Source: CAJXVA01 sp963761755
GTDB taxonomy: Bacteria; Myxococcota_A; Polyangia; Nannocystales; Nannocystaceae
NCBI GenBank assembly: GCA_963761755.1
Contig: CAVXIC010000040.1
Span: forward strand, 186,001 to 250,000
DNA length: 64,000 nt
Reading direction: 5' to 3'
The translations under genes and the position numbers were made by a program. Numbering within the stretch: the stretch's first letter is position 1; each line of letters starts with the position of its first letter. Under the pieces are notes generated by a model. The model had not been told where the DNA came from. It searched no databases and was given only the letters and a program-made list of their open reading frames with translations. Below, piece by piece: positions 18,739-27,094 of the stretch.

Positions 18739-19412
18739 GTGATCCCCTCCGCCGTGAGGTTGGCCTTCGACGCGCGTGCACCGTCCTCCCCACCGATCGC
18801 GGCCGTCACCTCCGAGAGCACGCGCACCGCGTACCCGCGCGCGGCCAGGCCTTCGGCGGCCGCGTCCACGCAGTAGCCTCCGGTGCAGTAGCCGATCACG
18901 TCGAACACGACCGCTTCGGGACCCCCCATCGCACGCACCAACGCCTCGATGACCGGTGCCGCGGTGGGGTTGTCGAACAAGGAGTAGACCTCCTTCTCGA
19001 AGTACAGCCCCACCCCGTCCAACGCCTCGGCCGCCAGCACGGCCGCGTCCTGCTCTCGGGGCCCGTGTCCTTGGGTGGACTCGCCGACCAGGTTGCGAAC
19101 GCGAGGGTCAACGACCTGCATCGGCACGAAACGGGTTCGCGCGGGAATGGAAGGCTCTACCCGAAGCCACCCGGGCGTGCCCTTGACGCAGTGCGGTGGG
19201 AAGGGCCCACCGTTGGAGGCGAACTCCCACGCATCGTAGGCGTGGGAGTCGACCGAACCCAGGATCGGGACGCCTTCGTCCTGCGCCCTCGACAGGCACC
19301 CGGTCAGCGCGGCGCGGGTGCCGGGCGCCGCCGGAACATGGAGCGCCCCGCTCGGATCGACGAAGTCGTGCTGGGTGTCCACATCGACCAAGATGCGCCT
19401 GCGCTCGCTCAT
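18729..19412 (-). CDS. pncA: Nicotinamidase
   Basis: 227 residues of the isochorismatase-like hydrolase family. It deamidates nicotinamide to nicotinate, the substrate of the upstream pncB product. The expected catalytic triad is visible as Asp in DVDTQHDF (residue 13 or 16), Lys in HCVKGTPG and the nucleophile Cys in the GYCTGGYCVDAA segment. That segment has two candidate Cys; family alignment favours the second. Metal-site residues lie around DSHAYDAWEF. ATG 19412 overlaps the pncB stop (ATGA). Confidence 0.88.
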   Translation of the reverse strand: MSERRRILVDVDTQHDFVDPSGALHVPAAPGTRAALTGCLSRAQDEGVPILGSVDSHAYDAWEFASNGGPFPPHCVKGTPGWLRVEPSIPARTRFVPMQVVDPRVRNLVGESTQGHGPREQDAAVLAAEALDGVGLYFEKEVYSLFDNPTAAPVIEALVRAMGGPEAVVFDVIGYCTGGYCVDAAAEGLAARGYAVRVLSEVTAAIGGEDGARASKANLTAEGITWV

Positions 19413-20893
19413 TCGCGATCACCTCGTCCGCGCGCGGCGTCGACCCGTTCGATGAGGGCCGTGGTGGCCGGGCTCACCGAGGCGGTGGCCGAGAGCCCTT
19501 CGGCCTCGAGCAGCCGGGGCAGCTCGTGCGCGTTGCACAGGCGCAGCGTCTCGACGAGGTCTTCGTTGCCGCTGAGTACGGCGTAGTCCTCGGGCGGCTG
19601 CTCCCCGACTTGCGCGATGATTCCCAGCGGTCCATCCCCGCGTAGCCGTCGCCACACGACGGGCTCTCCGGGCACCGACTGCTTGCCCAGGCCGCGCTCG
19701 TTGCCGAACTTCATCCTCGGATGACCACCGGTCTGCGTCAGCTTGAACACCGCGCTGACCCGGTCGCGGGTCAGCGGGTTGGTCGCAGGCTTGGCGACGA
19801 TCGAGCCGCCGTAGCCGTACAGCTGCTTGTCCTTCGGCCAGTCCGTGAAGTCGCGAAGCTTCTCGAAGTGGACCGTCGCCGGCAGGTCGAGGCTGTCCTC
19901 GAGCACGTGCGAGGGCTCGAGCCCGGCGGCGGACAGCACCTCGCAGGCGTGGAGGTACTGCACGAACTTGTTGCCGGAGTCGTAGCGGATCGAGCACGGA
20001 TGCGGCCGGGAGCGCATGACCGACACCGCCGCGACGATCCCCGAGCCCATCGTGTCGAAGGTGTCGAGCAGATAGCTCGGCGGTGACGACCGCATGTCTC
20101 GCATGGCCTCGAACGCCCCGAGGTCATCGCCCCATCGCTGCACGTGCTCGTGCCCCATCGTGCCCACCGCCTGCATACCCAGGGCGCGAGCGAGGTGCAT
20201 GTTGCTCGTGCGCACGACCCCCGCCTCGGCGCAGGCCGACAGCGCAATCTCGTGCTGCTGCATGCACACGGCCGAGCGCATGCCGACCTCGAACACGCGA
20301 TCGGGCGAGCCCACCGCCTCGACCAGCGCCGCCACAGTCTCCTGCACCCGGGTCCGATACGCATCGTCCTCTCGCGTCAGCGTGCCGACCTCGCAGCGGA
20401 CCGCTTCAGCCACCGCGGCGATGATCTGCTCGTGCTCGGCACACGTCGCCGTCCGCATGGCGTCATCGACCTCGCCGAGCTTGAACGCGGTGGCGAGCTG
20501 GATCGGAAAGTTGAGCCACAGCAGCATCGGCTCGAGCCACGAGACCAGGAAGCTCGGCCCGGTCACGCTGAGGATCGGCTCGCGCTCGAGCACCCACACA
20601 CCCTGCGGTACCGAGCAGATCTCCAGCGCCGAGGCACCCGCTCGCAGCGCGTGCTCCATCGCGTCGGAGACCGCGTAGCCGCTGGCCCGGGCGAACTCGA
20701 GATCCTCGAGCGTCGGCGCTATCGTCTCGACCATGTCGCGCACGATGCTCGCGAGGTCGAACGGCACGAACTGCGGCCCCCCGCGCCGGAACGAGAAGTA
20801 GAATGTCTCGCGACGCAGCGGGAAGCCGGCCTGCGCCATCGAGTACTTGTACGCATCGGTGGCGAGCGACGATGGGGACTGCCAGGGGAGCAC
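19409..20893 (-). CDS. pncB: Nicotinate phosphoribosyltransferase
   Basis: 494-residue type II phosphoribosyltransferase that forms nicotinate mononucleotide from nicotinate and PRPP in NAD salvage. Family features: TDAYKYSMAQAGF and FYFSFRRGGP near the N-terminus, FEVGMRSA, TSNMHLARALG followed by GTMGHEHVQRW, RYDSGNKFVQ (the family RxDSGD) and the C-terminal FKLTQTGGHPRMKFGN. The GTG at 20893 is chosen because a TTGAAA-17-TATAAT promoter ends 6 nt before it. First gene of pncB-pncA-nrtR, all overlapping. Confidence 0.92.
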   Translation of the reverse strand: MLPWQSPSSLATDAYKYSMAQAGFPLRRETFYFSFRRGGPQFVPFDLASIVRDMVETIAPTLEDLEFARASGYAVSDAMEHALRAGASALEICSVPQGVWVLEREPILSVTGPSFLVSWLEPMLLWLNFPIQLATAFKLGEVDDAMRTATCAEHEQIIAAVAEAVRCEVGTLTREDDAYRTRVQETVAALVEAVGSPDRVFEVGMRSAVCMQQHEIALSACAEAGVVRTSNMHLARALGMQAVGTMGHEHVQRWGDDLGAFEAMRDMRSSPPSYLLDTFDTMGSGIVAAVSVMRSRPHPCSIRYDSGNKFVQYLHACEVLSAAGLEPSHVLEDSLDLPATVHFEKLRDFTDWPKDKQLYGYGGSIVAKPATNPLTRDRVSAVFKLTQTGGHPRMKFGNERGLGKQSVPGEPVVWRRLRGDGPLGIIAQVGEQPPEDYAVLSGNEDLVETLRLCNAHELPRLLEAEGLSATASVSPATTALIERVDAARGRGDRE

Positions 20894-20896
20894 GCA

Positions 20897-20928
20897 CCTA
20901 TTATAGGGTGGCGCAACCACTATTTCAA
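20897..20928 (-). promoter_or_regulatory. pncB promoter with overlapping dyads (candidate NrtR operator)
   Basis: On the minus strand: TTGAAA (20928-20923), a 17-bp spacer and TATAAT (20905-20900), 6 nt before the GTG at 20893. This is the closest match to a sigma-70 consensus in the window. The -10 lies inside CCTATAATAGG, an 11-bp near-palindrome. The spacer holds GTGG-TTGCG-CCAC, another dyad. A repressor bound here would block polymerase, and the third gene of the operon encodes an NrtR-type protein. Operator assignment is inference. Confidence 0.7.
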
Positions 20929-21657
20929 GGAGACCCGAACCCGCTCGAACCCTCGGACCAACACCGCCTGTGCACGCGCGGTGTCGAGGCTGACGAACTC
21001 GCGGCGGCCGCAGGAGCAGGTGCCCGTGTTCAGCGAGACGCCGTGCTCGACCCGGTCGACCCGGGCGGCGTGGGTGTGGCCCATGACCACCGCGGCGACG
21101 CCCAGCGCCCGGCATGCCACATCGGCCGCGCGCGCGTAGGGGCCGTCGGGGCCGCGAAAGCGTCCGTCCTTGATGGCGACGTCTCGGTCTTCGAGGAACT
21201 GCGCGACCGAGCGCATCCGGGCCGCACGCAGCCGCCCCGTCGTCCAGGTCCCGGCGTTCGCGAGCACGAGCGCGGCCTTCGCGACCGGGTCGAACTGATG
21301 CCCGTGCACGAACAACACGCGGCACCCCGCGGCCCCCAGCTCGACCCGCTCACTCGCGCCCAGGACGTCGCGGGCGACGAGGTCGTGGTTGCCGTGAACA
21401 TAGTGCACGCGTGGGTCCTCGAGCCGTTCGGAGAGCCACGGCACCCGGCGCAAAATCCGCCGCAGATGCTCGGCCGCAGCGCGCGGACCCCAAAGTGGCG
21501 CGTGATCGGCGGTGAACAGGTCACCGAGCAGCACCAGGTGGTCGTGGCTTTGGAGCAGCTCGCCCAGAAACGCGGAAAAGGCCCGCGGATCGTGGCCAAA
21601 CGCATCCGTGCCGGGATCCAGGCCGATGTGGAAGTCGGACAGCGCCGCGACGCGCAT
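20920..21657 (-). CDS. Calcineurin-like metallophosphoesterase
   Basis: 245 residues. Metal-ligand motifs are in family order: DFHIG (DxH), LLGDLF, HGNHD, a VHGHQFD segment and MGHTHAARVD (GHxH). The overall shape resembles the LpxH-like/UDP-diacylglucosamine pyrophosphatase group, but the substrate cannot be fixed. ATG 21657 (MRVAALSDFHIG) puts the first metal motif at the expected position. The pncB promoter lies in the 26-nt gap after it and within its last codons, so the NAD operon may also be read through from here. Confidence 0.85.
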   Translation of the reverse strand: MRVAALSDFHIGLDPGTDAFGHDPRAFSAFLGELLQSHDHLVLLGDLFTADHAPLWGPRAAAEHLRRILRRVPWLSERLEDPRVHYVHGNHDLVARDVLGASERVELGAAGCRVLFVHGHQFDPVAKAALVLANAGTWTTGRLRAARMRSVAQFLEDRDVAIKDGRFRGPDGPYARAADVACRALGVAAVVMGHTHAARVDRVEHGVSLNTGTCSCGRREFVSLDTARAQAVLVRGFERVRVSLK

Positions 21658-21730
21658 GTCCGTGTATCGCACAAAAGTCACCGGGGTGTGCAACTGTCGC
21701 CTTCGTCGCACGTCACGCTGGGCGAAGGTC

Positions 21731-22555
21731 ATGACTCTCCGCGCGCTCCGCCTCTGCTCTGCTCTTTGTTTCCTCGCCACGGGATGCGCGGGTGGAGATC
21801 TCATGACCGGCGAGACCGAAGCCGACTCGCTCGGCGCCGCCCACTCCGCGGACTCCGGGGACTCGGGCGGCACGCCGACGACCGGCCTGACCGGCCTGAC
21901 CGAGACCAGCGGCGGCACCTCCGATGGCGCGACGACCGACACCCAGCCCGGTCCCGTGACCACCAGCGCCCAGCCCGAGGGCACCACCGGGGAGACCGGG
22001 GAGACCGGGGATGGCTCGCTCAACGATGAATCGGGTTCGGGCGACGCGTCGGGATCGACGAGCGCGGGCTCCACGACCACCGACGCTTCGGCAGACGAGG
22101 TCGATCTCTCGGGCTATCAGGTCGTGCAGACGTCCTCCAGCCGAACCTTCACCATCCCCGACGGCACGCTCGTCGCGCCCGGGACGGTCATCGTCATCGG
22201 GCGCGACGCATCCCGCGGCGCGTTCGAGCAGCACTGGGGCGCGCTCCCCGGCGACGTGGTCTACCTCGACGCCGAAGATGGCTTTCCCGCGGTCAACGGC
22301 GAGGAGACCTACACCCTGCGCGACCCTGGCGGTTCCGCGGTGGATGGACCCACGCCGCCGCTGCAAAGTGGCGACGTCCTGCACCGCACCGACCTCAGCG
22401 GCGGCCTGAGCTGGACGCTGATGGCCGAAGGCAACGCCGACCCAGGCCTGGGCCTGATGGAGGGAGCGTCGGGCGTCTATCTGACCGAGGCGAGCGATGC
22501 CACCGGCACCGGCAACTTCATCTACGAGTACGTGGAGCTGCAGGCCTGGCCGTAG
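21731..22555 (+). CDS. Lipoprotein with lamin-tail-like domain
   Basis: 274 residues. Signal MTLRALRLCSALCFLATGC with lipobox Cys at 19, then about 105 residues of Thr/Gly/Ser/Asp-rich linker. The C-terminal 140 residues fit a lamin-tail (LTD) beta-sandwich: VDLSGYQVVQTSS, FTIPDGTLVAPGTVIVIGR, DVVYLDAEDGFPAVNGEETYTLRDPGG and an SGGLSWTLM strand. LTD domains in bacteria are often found on secreted or surface proteins. ATG 21731 has AAGG 4-7 nt upstream. Divergent from the metallophosphoesterase gene. Confidence 0.8.
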   Translation: MTLRALRLCSALCFLATGCAGGDLMTGETEADSLGAAHSADSGDSGGTPTTGLTGLTETSGGTSDGATTDTQPGPVTTSAQPEGTTGETGETGDGSLNDESGSGDASGSTSAGSTTTDASADEVDLSGYQVVQTSSSRTFTIPDGTLVAPGTVIVIGRDASRGAFEQHWGALPGDVVYLDAEDGFPAVNGEETYTLRDPGGSAVDGPTPPLQSGDVLHRTDLSGGLSWTLMAEGNADPGLGLMEGASGVYLTEASDATGTGNFIYEYVELQAWP

Positions 22556-22568
22556 CCCAACCCCTCGC

Positions 22569-22574
22569 TACACT
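22569..22574 (+). promoter_or_regulatory. Possible -10 element of the 68-residue protein gene
   Basis: TACACT ends 8 nt before GTG 22583. A CTGGCC hexamer 17 nt upstream (22546-22551, inside the end of the lipoprotein gene) could act as a weak -35. Confidence 0.4.
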
Positions 22575-22582
22575 CTTGGAGC

Positions 22583-22789
22583 GTGGAGCTCGTCATCTTG
22601 CCCTTCTTCATCCCGCTGCTCCTGCTGGGGCGCATGCTGGATGCTTGGCACGCGTGGCGGGGCACCGACCCGGTCCTGGCGCCCAGAGCGTCACCGGACG
22701 ACTGGGCGCAAACGTGGGGCCGCATCCTGCCCGGTCCGCCACCGGATTCAGCAGTCTGCAAGGGCGTAGAAGACGACGGCGGCCGCTGA
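22583..22789 (+). CDS. Small membrane-anchored protein
   Basis: 68 residues from GTG 22583 (MELVILPFFIPLLLLGRMLDAWHAW). One N-terminal hydrophobic helix is followed by a soluble Pro/Asp/Gly-rich tail with one Cys. No family recognised. Support comes from the hydrophobic start and the TACACT element 8 nt upstream. The last 42 nt overlap the end of the convergent methyltransferase gene, so the C-terminus may be read antisense to it. Confidence 0.45.
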   Translation: MELVILPFFIPLLLLGRMLDAWHAWRGTDPVLAPRASPDDWAQTWGRILPGPPPDSAVCKGVEDDGGR

Positions 22790-23548
22790 AGCGACGTTGA
22801 GGGAGTCGACCTCGGGCGCAAGCGGGATCCGGACGCGTGCGTCGGCCGCGGCGAGCCATGGTTCGCAGAGGCCCGGACCCTCGGTTCCGAACGCGACGAT
22901 TCGCGGGCCGCGCGACGCAACCGCCCGGAGGGACACATCCCCGCCGGGGGTCAGCGCCAGCAGCTCCGCCCCCAGCGCGTCCCGCAGCCGCATCGTCTGC
23001 TCCAAGATGTCGGGACAGACGGTCAACCCGATCGAAAACACGTGACCGGCCGATGCCCGAATCGCCTTGCGCGAGAACGGGTCGGCGGCGTCAGCGGACG
23101 CCAGCACGTGCGCCACACCCAAGGCTCGGGCCGCCCGCACGAGCGCCCCCACGTTCGCGGGGTCGGTGAAGCCGACGGCGACGGCCACCACCGGGTTCGC
23201 GGCTGCCGACAGCCGCGCGACGACCGCGTCGGGCACCGTGCTCGGGGTGGGAACGTGCACCGCCGCGAGCACCCCTCGGTGGAAGGAGAACCCCAGCAAC
23301 GCGGACAGCGTGGCCTTCGGCGCGCACCACCACGCGGTCTGCTCGGGAACGTGCGGCCGGAGTCGATCCACGTGACTGGGCGTGCAGAGGATCGCCTCGA
23401 CCCGCATGCCCGATGCGCAGGCCCGCTCGGTCGGGATCGCGCCCTCGACGACCGCGAGCGCACCTCGGCCGCGCCCGACGACGTCGACGAAGGCCTCCAG
23501 TCGAGGGTCGTCGGTGCGCGACAGTGGCTGGGGATCACGCGGGTGCAT
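22748..23548 (-). CDS. SpoU/TrmH-family RNA 2'-O-methyltransferase
   Basis: 266 residues of the SPOUT (trefoil-knot) superfamily. The three SpoU motifs are present in order: TDPANVGALVRAARALG (motif 1, with the conserved Asn), IVAFGTEGPGL (motif 2) and IPLAPEVDSLNVASAAAV (motif 3). The N-terminal 90 residues resemble the substrate-binding domain of RlmB-like enzymes. The exact rRNA or tRNA target cannot be read. ATG 23548 lies inside the plsX reading frame: the genes overlap by 14 nt, so the pair is cotranscribed. Confidence 0.87.
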   Translation of the reverse strand: MHPRDPQPLSRTDDPRLEAFVDVVGRGRGALAVVEGAIPTERACASGMRVEAILCTPSHVDRLRPHVPEQTAWWCAPKATLSALLGFSFHRGVLAAVHVPTPSTVPDAVVARLSAAANPVVAVAVGFTDPANVGALVRAARALGVAHVLASADAADPFSRKAIRASAGHVFSIGLTVCPDILEQTMRLRDALGAELLALTPGGDVSLRAVASRGPRIVAFGTEGPGLCEPWLAAADARVRIPLAPEVDSLNVASAAAVVFYALADC

Positions 23549-24584
23549 CGTCGGCACTGCGGGCTCGGAAGTCTGCGACGGCGCGTCCGATCTCGCCGCA
23601 CACGTCGTCGCGGTCCGCCTTCGCGGCGACCTTGATGGCGTTGGCGATCGCCCGGGCCTCGCTGCGTCCATGGGCCTTGAGGACCGGCCGGGCGAAGCCG
23701 AGCAGCGGGGCGCCGCCGTACTCGGAGTAGTCGGTGACGTCCTTGAGCTGCTTCAAGCCTCGCGCCAACAGCATGAGGCCCGCGCGCCACACCAGGTTCT
23801 GCTTGAACGCCCACTTGCCGACGCTCTTGAGCACCTCCCCCACGCCCTCGCCCATCTTCAAGGCGACGTTGCCGACCAACCCCTCGCACACGACGACGTC
23901 GCACACGCCCATCGGAATGTCGTTGCCCTCGATGTTGCCGATGAAGTTGAGCACGTCGTCCTCCTCCATCAGCCGGTGCGCGGTGCTCAGCACCTCACCG
24001 CCCTTGGACGCCTCACGCCCCATGTTGAGCAACCCGATCGAGGGTCGCGAGACCTTGCTGATCCGCGACGCGTAGGCGTTGCCCATGTAGCCGAAGAACA
24101 GCAGGTCGGTCGGGGTGCACCGCACCGTCGCCCCGACGTCGAGCATCAGCGCGAAGCGATCTGGGTTCCCCCGTCGCTCGCGCGTGGGGTACACGGCGGC
24201 CAGGGCGGCCCGGGTGACGCCCTCGATCTTGGGCACCCACTTCGCGGCCGCCAGCACGATCGCACCGGTCGATCCGGCGGACACGAAGCCCGAGGCGTCG
24301 CCGCTCGCAGCGGCCTGCATGGCCTTGGACAGCGAGGCGTCGGGCTTGGTCTCGATCGCGTGGCGCGGCTTCTCGTCCTGTCCGATCACCTCGCGGGCGG
24401 GCAGCACCTCGATGCGCTTGGGGTCGTGGTCGTGGCGGTCGAGTTCCGCAGCGATCACCTCGGGGTTGCCGACGAGCAGCAGGTCGATCGACGTCCCCTT
24501 GGAGATGGATGCAGCCGCCTCCATGGTGACCGCCGCCCCCCGGTCCCCTCCCATCACGTCCAGCGCGATTCGTGTGCTGCTCAT
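23535..24584 (-). CDS. plsX: Phosphate acyltransferase PlsX
   Basis: 349 residues. Converts acyl-ACP to acyl-phosphate, the donor for PlsY in phospholipid synthesis. Family features: IALDVMGGDRGAAVTM at the N-terminus, SAGSTGAIVLAA, IGLLNMGREASKGGE, NFIGNIEGNDIP and VVCEGLVGNVALKMGEG. Length is typical (330-350). PlsX genes often sit with rpmF and fab genes; here the partner is a SpoU methyltransferase instead. A TACACT element lies 8 nt before ATG 24584. The divergent PHP gene begins 52 nt away. Confidence 0.95.
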   Translation of the reverse strand: MSSTRIALDVMGGDRGAAVTMEAAASISKGTSIDLLLVGNPEVIAAELDRHDHDPKRIEVLPAREVIGQDEKPRHAIETKPDASLSKAMQAAASGDASGFVSAGSTGAIVLAAAKWVPKIEGVTRAALAAVYPTRERRGNPDRFALMLDVGATVRCTPTDLLFFGYMGNAYASRISKVSRPSIGLLNMGREASKGGEVLSTAHRLMEEDDVLNFIGNIEGNDIPMGVCDVVVCEGLVGNVALKMGEGVGEVLKSVGKWAFKQNLVWRAGLMLLARGLKQLKDVTDYSEYGGAPLLGFARPVLKAHGRSEARAIANAIKVAAKADRDDVCGEIGRAVADFRARSADDAPA

Positions 24585-24592
24585 CGGCGGGC

Positions 24593-24598
24593 AGTGTA
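24593..24598 (-). promoter_or_regulatory. Possible -10 element of plsX
   Basis: Reads TACACT on the minus strand, ending 8 nt before ATG 24584. It is 26 nt from the -10 candidate of the divergent PHP gene, so the two promoters would overlap back to back. Confidence 0.4.
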
Positions 24599-24624
24599 GC
24601 TCCTGCTGGCGCCCACCTCGCTGG

Positions 24625-24630
24625 TATCCT
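24625..24630 (+). promoter_or_regulatory. Possible -10 element of the PHP gene
   Basis: TATCCT ends 6 nt before ATG 24637; no recognisable -35 or Shine-Dalgarno sequence. Confidence 0.4.
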
Positions 24631-24636
24631 CGGGCG

Positions 24637-26307
24637 ATGCGGGTCCGCGCGCTCAGCCTCTTCGTCTCGGCCCTTTGGCTCACACTCCCGGGGTCCAGTC
24701 GAGCCGCAGAGACCACGCTCGTCCTCGATGGCGAGGTGCCGCGCGACGACGGCCGCTACTTCACCGTTCCCTTCGAGGTGCCGCAGGGGACGCTCGAGCT
24801 CGAGATTCGGCACAGCGACGACTCGGACGACGACATCCTCGACTGGGGCCTGCTCTCCCCGGACGGCTTTCGGGGCTGGGGAGGCGGCAACGAGGAGGAT
24901 GTCTTGCTCGGGGAGGACTACGCCTCGCGCAGCTACACCCCCGGACCCTTGCCGCCGGGAACCTGGCACGTCCTGGTGGGCAAGGCGCAGATCGAGAGTT
25001 CGCCGGCCAGCTACAGCCTGGAGGTGGTGCTTCGAGACGAGGTGACCGGTCAGTCCCAGGAACGCGGCGCGTACGCCCCGGCCACCCTGCGAGACGAAGC
25101 GCGGTGGTACGCCGGAGACCTGCACGTGCACTCGGTTCAAAGCGGCGACGCTCGCCCCGAGCTCACCGAGATCGGGACCTTCGCCCGCGATCGCGGCCTC
25201 GACTTCGTGGTGATCAGCGACCACAACGTCCACACGGCCCTGGACTTCTTCGCATCGGCGCAGGAGGACCATCCTGAGCTCCTGTTCGTGCCCGGCGTCG
25301 AGTTCACGACCTACGCCGGCCACGCCAACGGTATCGGTGCGACCTCTTGGGTCGACTTCCGGGTCGGCGACACGACGACGATCGAGCAGGCGGCCGAGGC
25401 TTTCCACGCCCAAGGAGCCCTGTTTGCGCTCAACCACCCGGTGCTCGATCTGGGCGGGCTGTGCATCGGCTGCGTATGGGAGCACGACCTGGACCCTGGC
25501 GAAATCGATGCCGTCGAGCTCACCAACGGCGGCGGTCTGGAGCCCTTCGGCTCGACGTTCATCGACGAGGGCATGGCCTATTGGGACGCGCTGTGCGAGC
25601 AGGGACACCACGTGGCTCCGATCGGAGGCAGCGACGACCACAAGGCCGGCGTCGAGCTGACGATGTTCCAGAGCCCGATAGGTGACGGCACCACGATGGT
25701 CTTCGCCGAGTCGCTCACGCCCACGGCGATCGTCGAGGGGATTCGGCAGGGCCGGACCGTCGTCAAGCTTCAGGGCCCCGGCGATCCGATGGTCGACTTC
25801 GACGCGGATGGACGGCAGGGCGACACCGTCCGGGGAGACACGATCGAGCTGCGCGCGACGATCACCGGGGCGCAGGGTCACAGCGCACGCCTGGTCGTCG
25901 ATGGTGTGCCCGGCTCCCCGATTCCGGTCGACGCCGATCCCTTCGCGGCCAGCTGGAGCGTCGAGGCGCCAGCCTCGGGCCAGCAGCGCTACCGGGTCGA
26001 GGTGCTCGTGGATGGCTCGCTTCGCACGGTGACGAGCCACCTGTGGGTCGAGTACGCCGAGCAACCCAGCGAGACCGGAGACGACACGGGTACGGCCTCC
26101 GGTTCGGATGGCAGCGGCGCCGCCGACACGACCGGCCACAGCGACCCCTCCTCGACCACCGCCGGTTCGGGTTCGGGCGCGGAGGCCGACGATGTGGACC
26201 CGGGCGGCTGCGGGTGTTCCCGCCCGGACGGGGGCGGCGGTGCGCAGTGGTGCTGGATCCTGCTCACGGCTCTGGCTTGCCGGAGATGTCTTCGGCGAGC
26301 CTCTTGA
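24637..26307 (+). CDS. Exported PHP-domain phosphoesterase-like protein with MYXO-CTERM-like tail
   Basis: 556 residues. Signal peptide (MRVRALSLFVSALWLTLPGSSRAA), then a beta-sandwich resembling a pre-peptidase C-terminal domain (about 25-140, ending GTWHVLVGKA). A PHP metallo-hydrolase domain follows: YAGDLHVHSVQSGD, VVISDHNVH, PGVEFTTYAGHANG, ALNHPVLD and IGGSDDHKAG carry the expected His/Asp/Glu ligands. After a Ser/Gly/Thr linker the protein ends with GGCGCSRPDG, a short hydrophobic stretch (WCWILLTALAC) and Arg-rich residues. That layout matches the MYXO-CTERM sorting signal, whose Cys is processed and lipid-modified. The end overlaps the convergent GNAT gene by 44 nt. Confidence 0.83.
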   Translation: MRVRALSLFVSALWLTLPGSSRAAETTLVLDGEVPRDDGRYFTVPFEVPQGTLELEIRHSDDSDDDILDWGLLSPDGFRGWGGGNEEDVLLGEDYASRSYTPGPLPPGTWHVLVGKAQIESSPASYSLEVVLRDEVTGQSQERGAYAPATLRDEARWYAGDLHVHSVQSGDARPELTEIGTFARDRGLDFVVISDHNVHTALDFFASAQEDHPELLFVPGVEFTTYAGHANGIGATSWVDFRVGDTTTIEQAAEAFHAQGALFALNHPVLDLGGLCIGCVWEHDLDPGEIDAVELTNGGGLEPFGSTFIDEGMAYWDALCEQGHHVAPIGGSDDHKAGVELTMFQSPIGDGTTMVFAESLTPTAIVEGIRQGRTVVKLQGPGDPMVDFDADGRQGDTVRGDTIELRATITGAQGHSARLVVDGVPGSPIPVDADPFAASWSVEAPASGQQRYRVEVLVDGSLRTVTSHLWVEYAEQPSETGDDTGTASGSDGSGAADTTGHSDPSSTTAGSGSGAEADDVDPGGCGCSRPDGGGGAQWCWILLTALACRRCLRRAS

Positions 26308-27022
26308 TCGTGCGCCACAGGTCTTCGCCCCCCTTGAGGTTGGGCAGCAAGGACGCGAAGTGTCGCCTCACCCTCAGCATGCGGGAGGCCACCATCCGCA
26401 GCAGGTCGTCCATGAACTCCTTGGGGGGTCGGCTCGGCCCGGGCGTCGCGCTTTCGGGGACCACGACCGGCAGCTGACGAAACAACGGGTACTCGGCCAC
26501 CGCCACGACTCCGTCGGCCGAGAACGACACGACATCGCTCATCGACTTGAACAGCTCCCGGGCGCCATCGTTCCAGGCGAGGAACTCGCTGCGGAACACC
26601 TGGACGTCTCGCTCGCGCGCCGCTTCGCACAGACGGGTCATCAGGAGGCTGCCCAGCCCCTGCCCCTGGACGCGGTCGACCACCGCGATGGCGGGTTCGG
26701 CCATGCGTGGATCCTTGGGGAATCGGATGAAACGGGCCACGCCCAGCCCTTCGCCTTCGTTGCCCTGCTCGTCGAGCTCCGCGGCCCGGAGCGCGAAGTG
26801 GGTGTCCTGGTCGACCTCGGTAAGGTACGTCAACTCGGAGTCCGACAGTCGCGGCTTGTCGGTGAAGAAGCGCAGGTAGCGGGACTGCGCCGACATGCGC
26901 GACAAGCCCTCTTGCAGCTGCGCTTTGTCTTGGGGACGAATCAAGGCCAGCCGAACGCGCAGACCCGAGGGCAGCGTCACATCCTCGGTGTAGTCGGCGT
27001 CGAAGTTGAGCGTCCGCCCCAC
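26264..27022 (-). CDS. GNAT-family N-acetyltransferase
   Basis: 252 residues. An acetyl-CoA-binding fold is seen at about residues 20-170; motif A reads VVDRVQGQGLGSLLMTRLCE (Q/RxxGxG/A). The N-terminal segment LRVRLALIRPQDKAQLQEG and YLRFF resemble acetyltransferase modules linked to protein acetylation (Pat/AcuA-like). The C-terminal 80 residues are a basic helical extension of unknown role. GTG start at 27022, with a TAGGGT element 6 nt upstream. Acceptor substrate unknown. Confidence 0.83.
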   Translation of the reverse strand: MGRTLNFDADYTEDVTLPSGLRVRLALIRPQDKAQLQEGLSRMSAQSRYLRFFTDKPRLSDSELTYLTEVDQDTHFALRAAELDEQGNEGEGLGVARFIRFPKDPRMAEPAIAVVDRVQGQGLGSLLMTRLCEAARERDVQVFRSEFLAWNDGARELFKSMSDVVSFSADGVVAVAEYPLFRQLPVVVPESATPGPSRPPKEFMDDLLRMVASRMLRVRRHFASLLPNLKGGEDLWRTIKRLAEDISGKPEP

Positions 27023-27028
27023 GGACCT

Positions 27029-27034
27029 ACCCTA
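27029..27034 (-). promoter_or_regulatory. Possible -10 element of the GNAT gene
   Basis: Reads TAGGGT on the minus strand, ending 6 nt before GTG 27022. TTGCTG lies 16 nt further upstream (27056-27051) as a weak -35. Confidence 0.4.
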
Positions 27035-27081
27035 CGCTGCGGCGGCACCGCAGCAAGGCCCAGTGTTGCCGCGACTGCATG

Positions 27082-27087
27082 TACCAT
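27082..27087 (+). promoter_or_regulatory. Possible -10 element of the methyltransferase-like gene
   Basis: TACCAT ends 7 nt before ATG 27095; no clear -35. Confidence 0.35.
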
Positions 27088-27094
27088 CGCAGTC

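Noticed and set aside
22522..22938. Minus-strand 138-codon frame over the end of the SpoU gene
   Set aside because: It is a different frame of the SpoU methyltransferase and small membrane-protein genes, Ser/Arg-rich without motifs.
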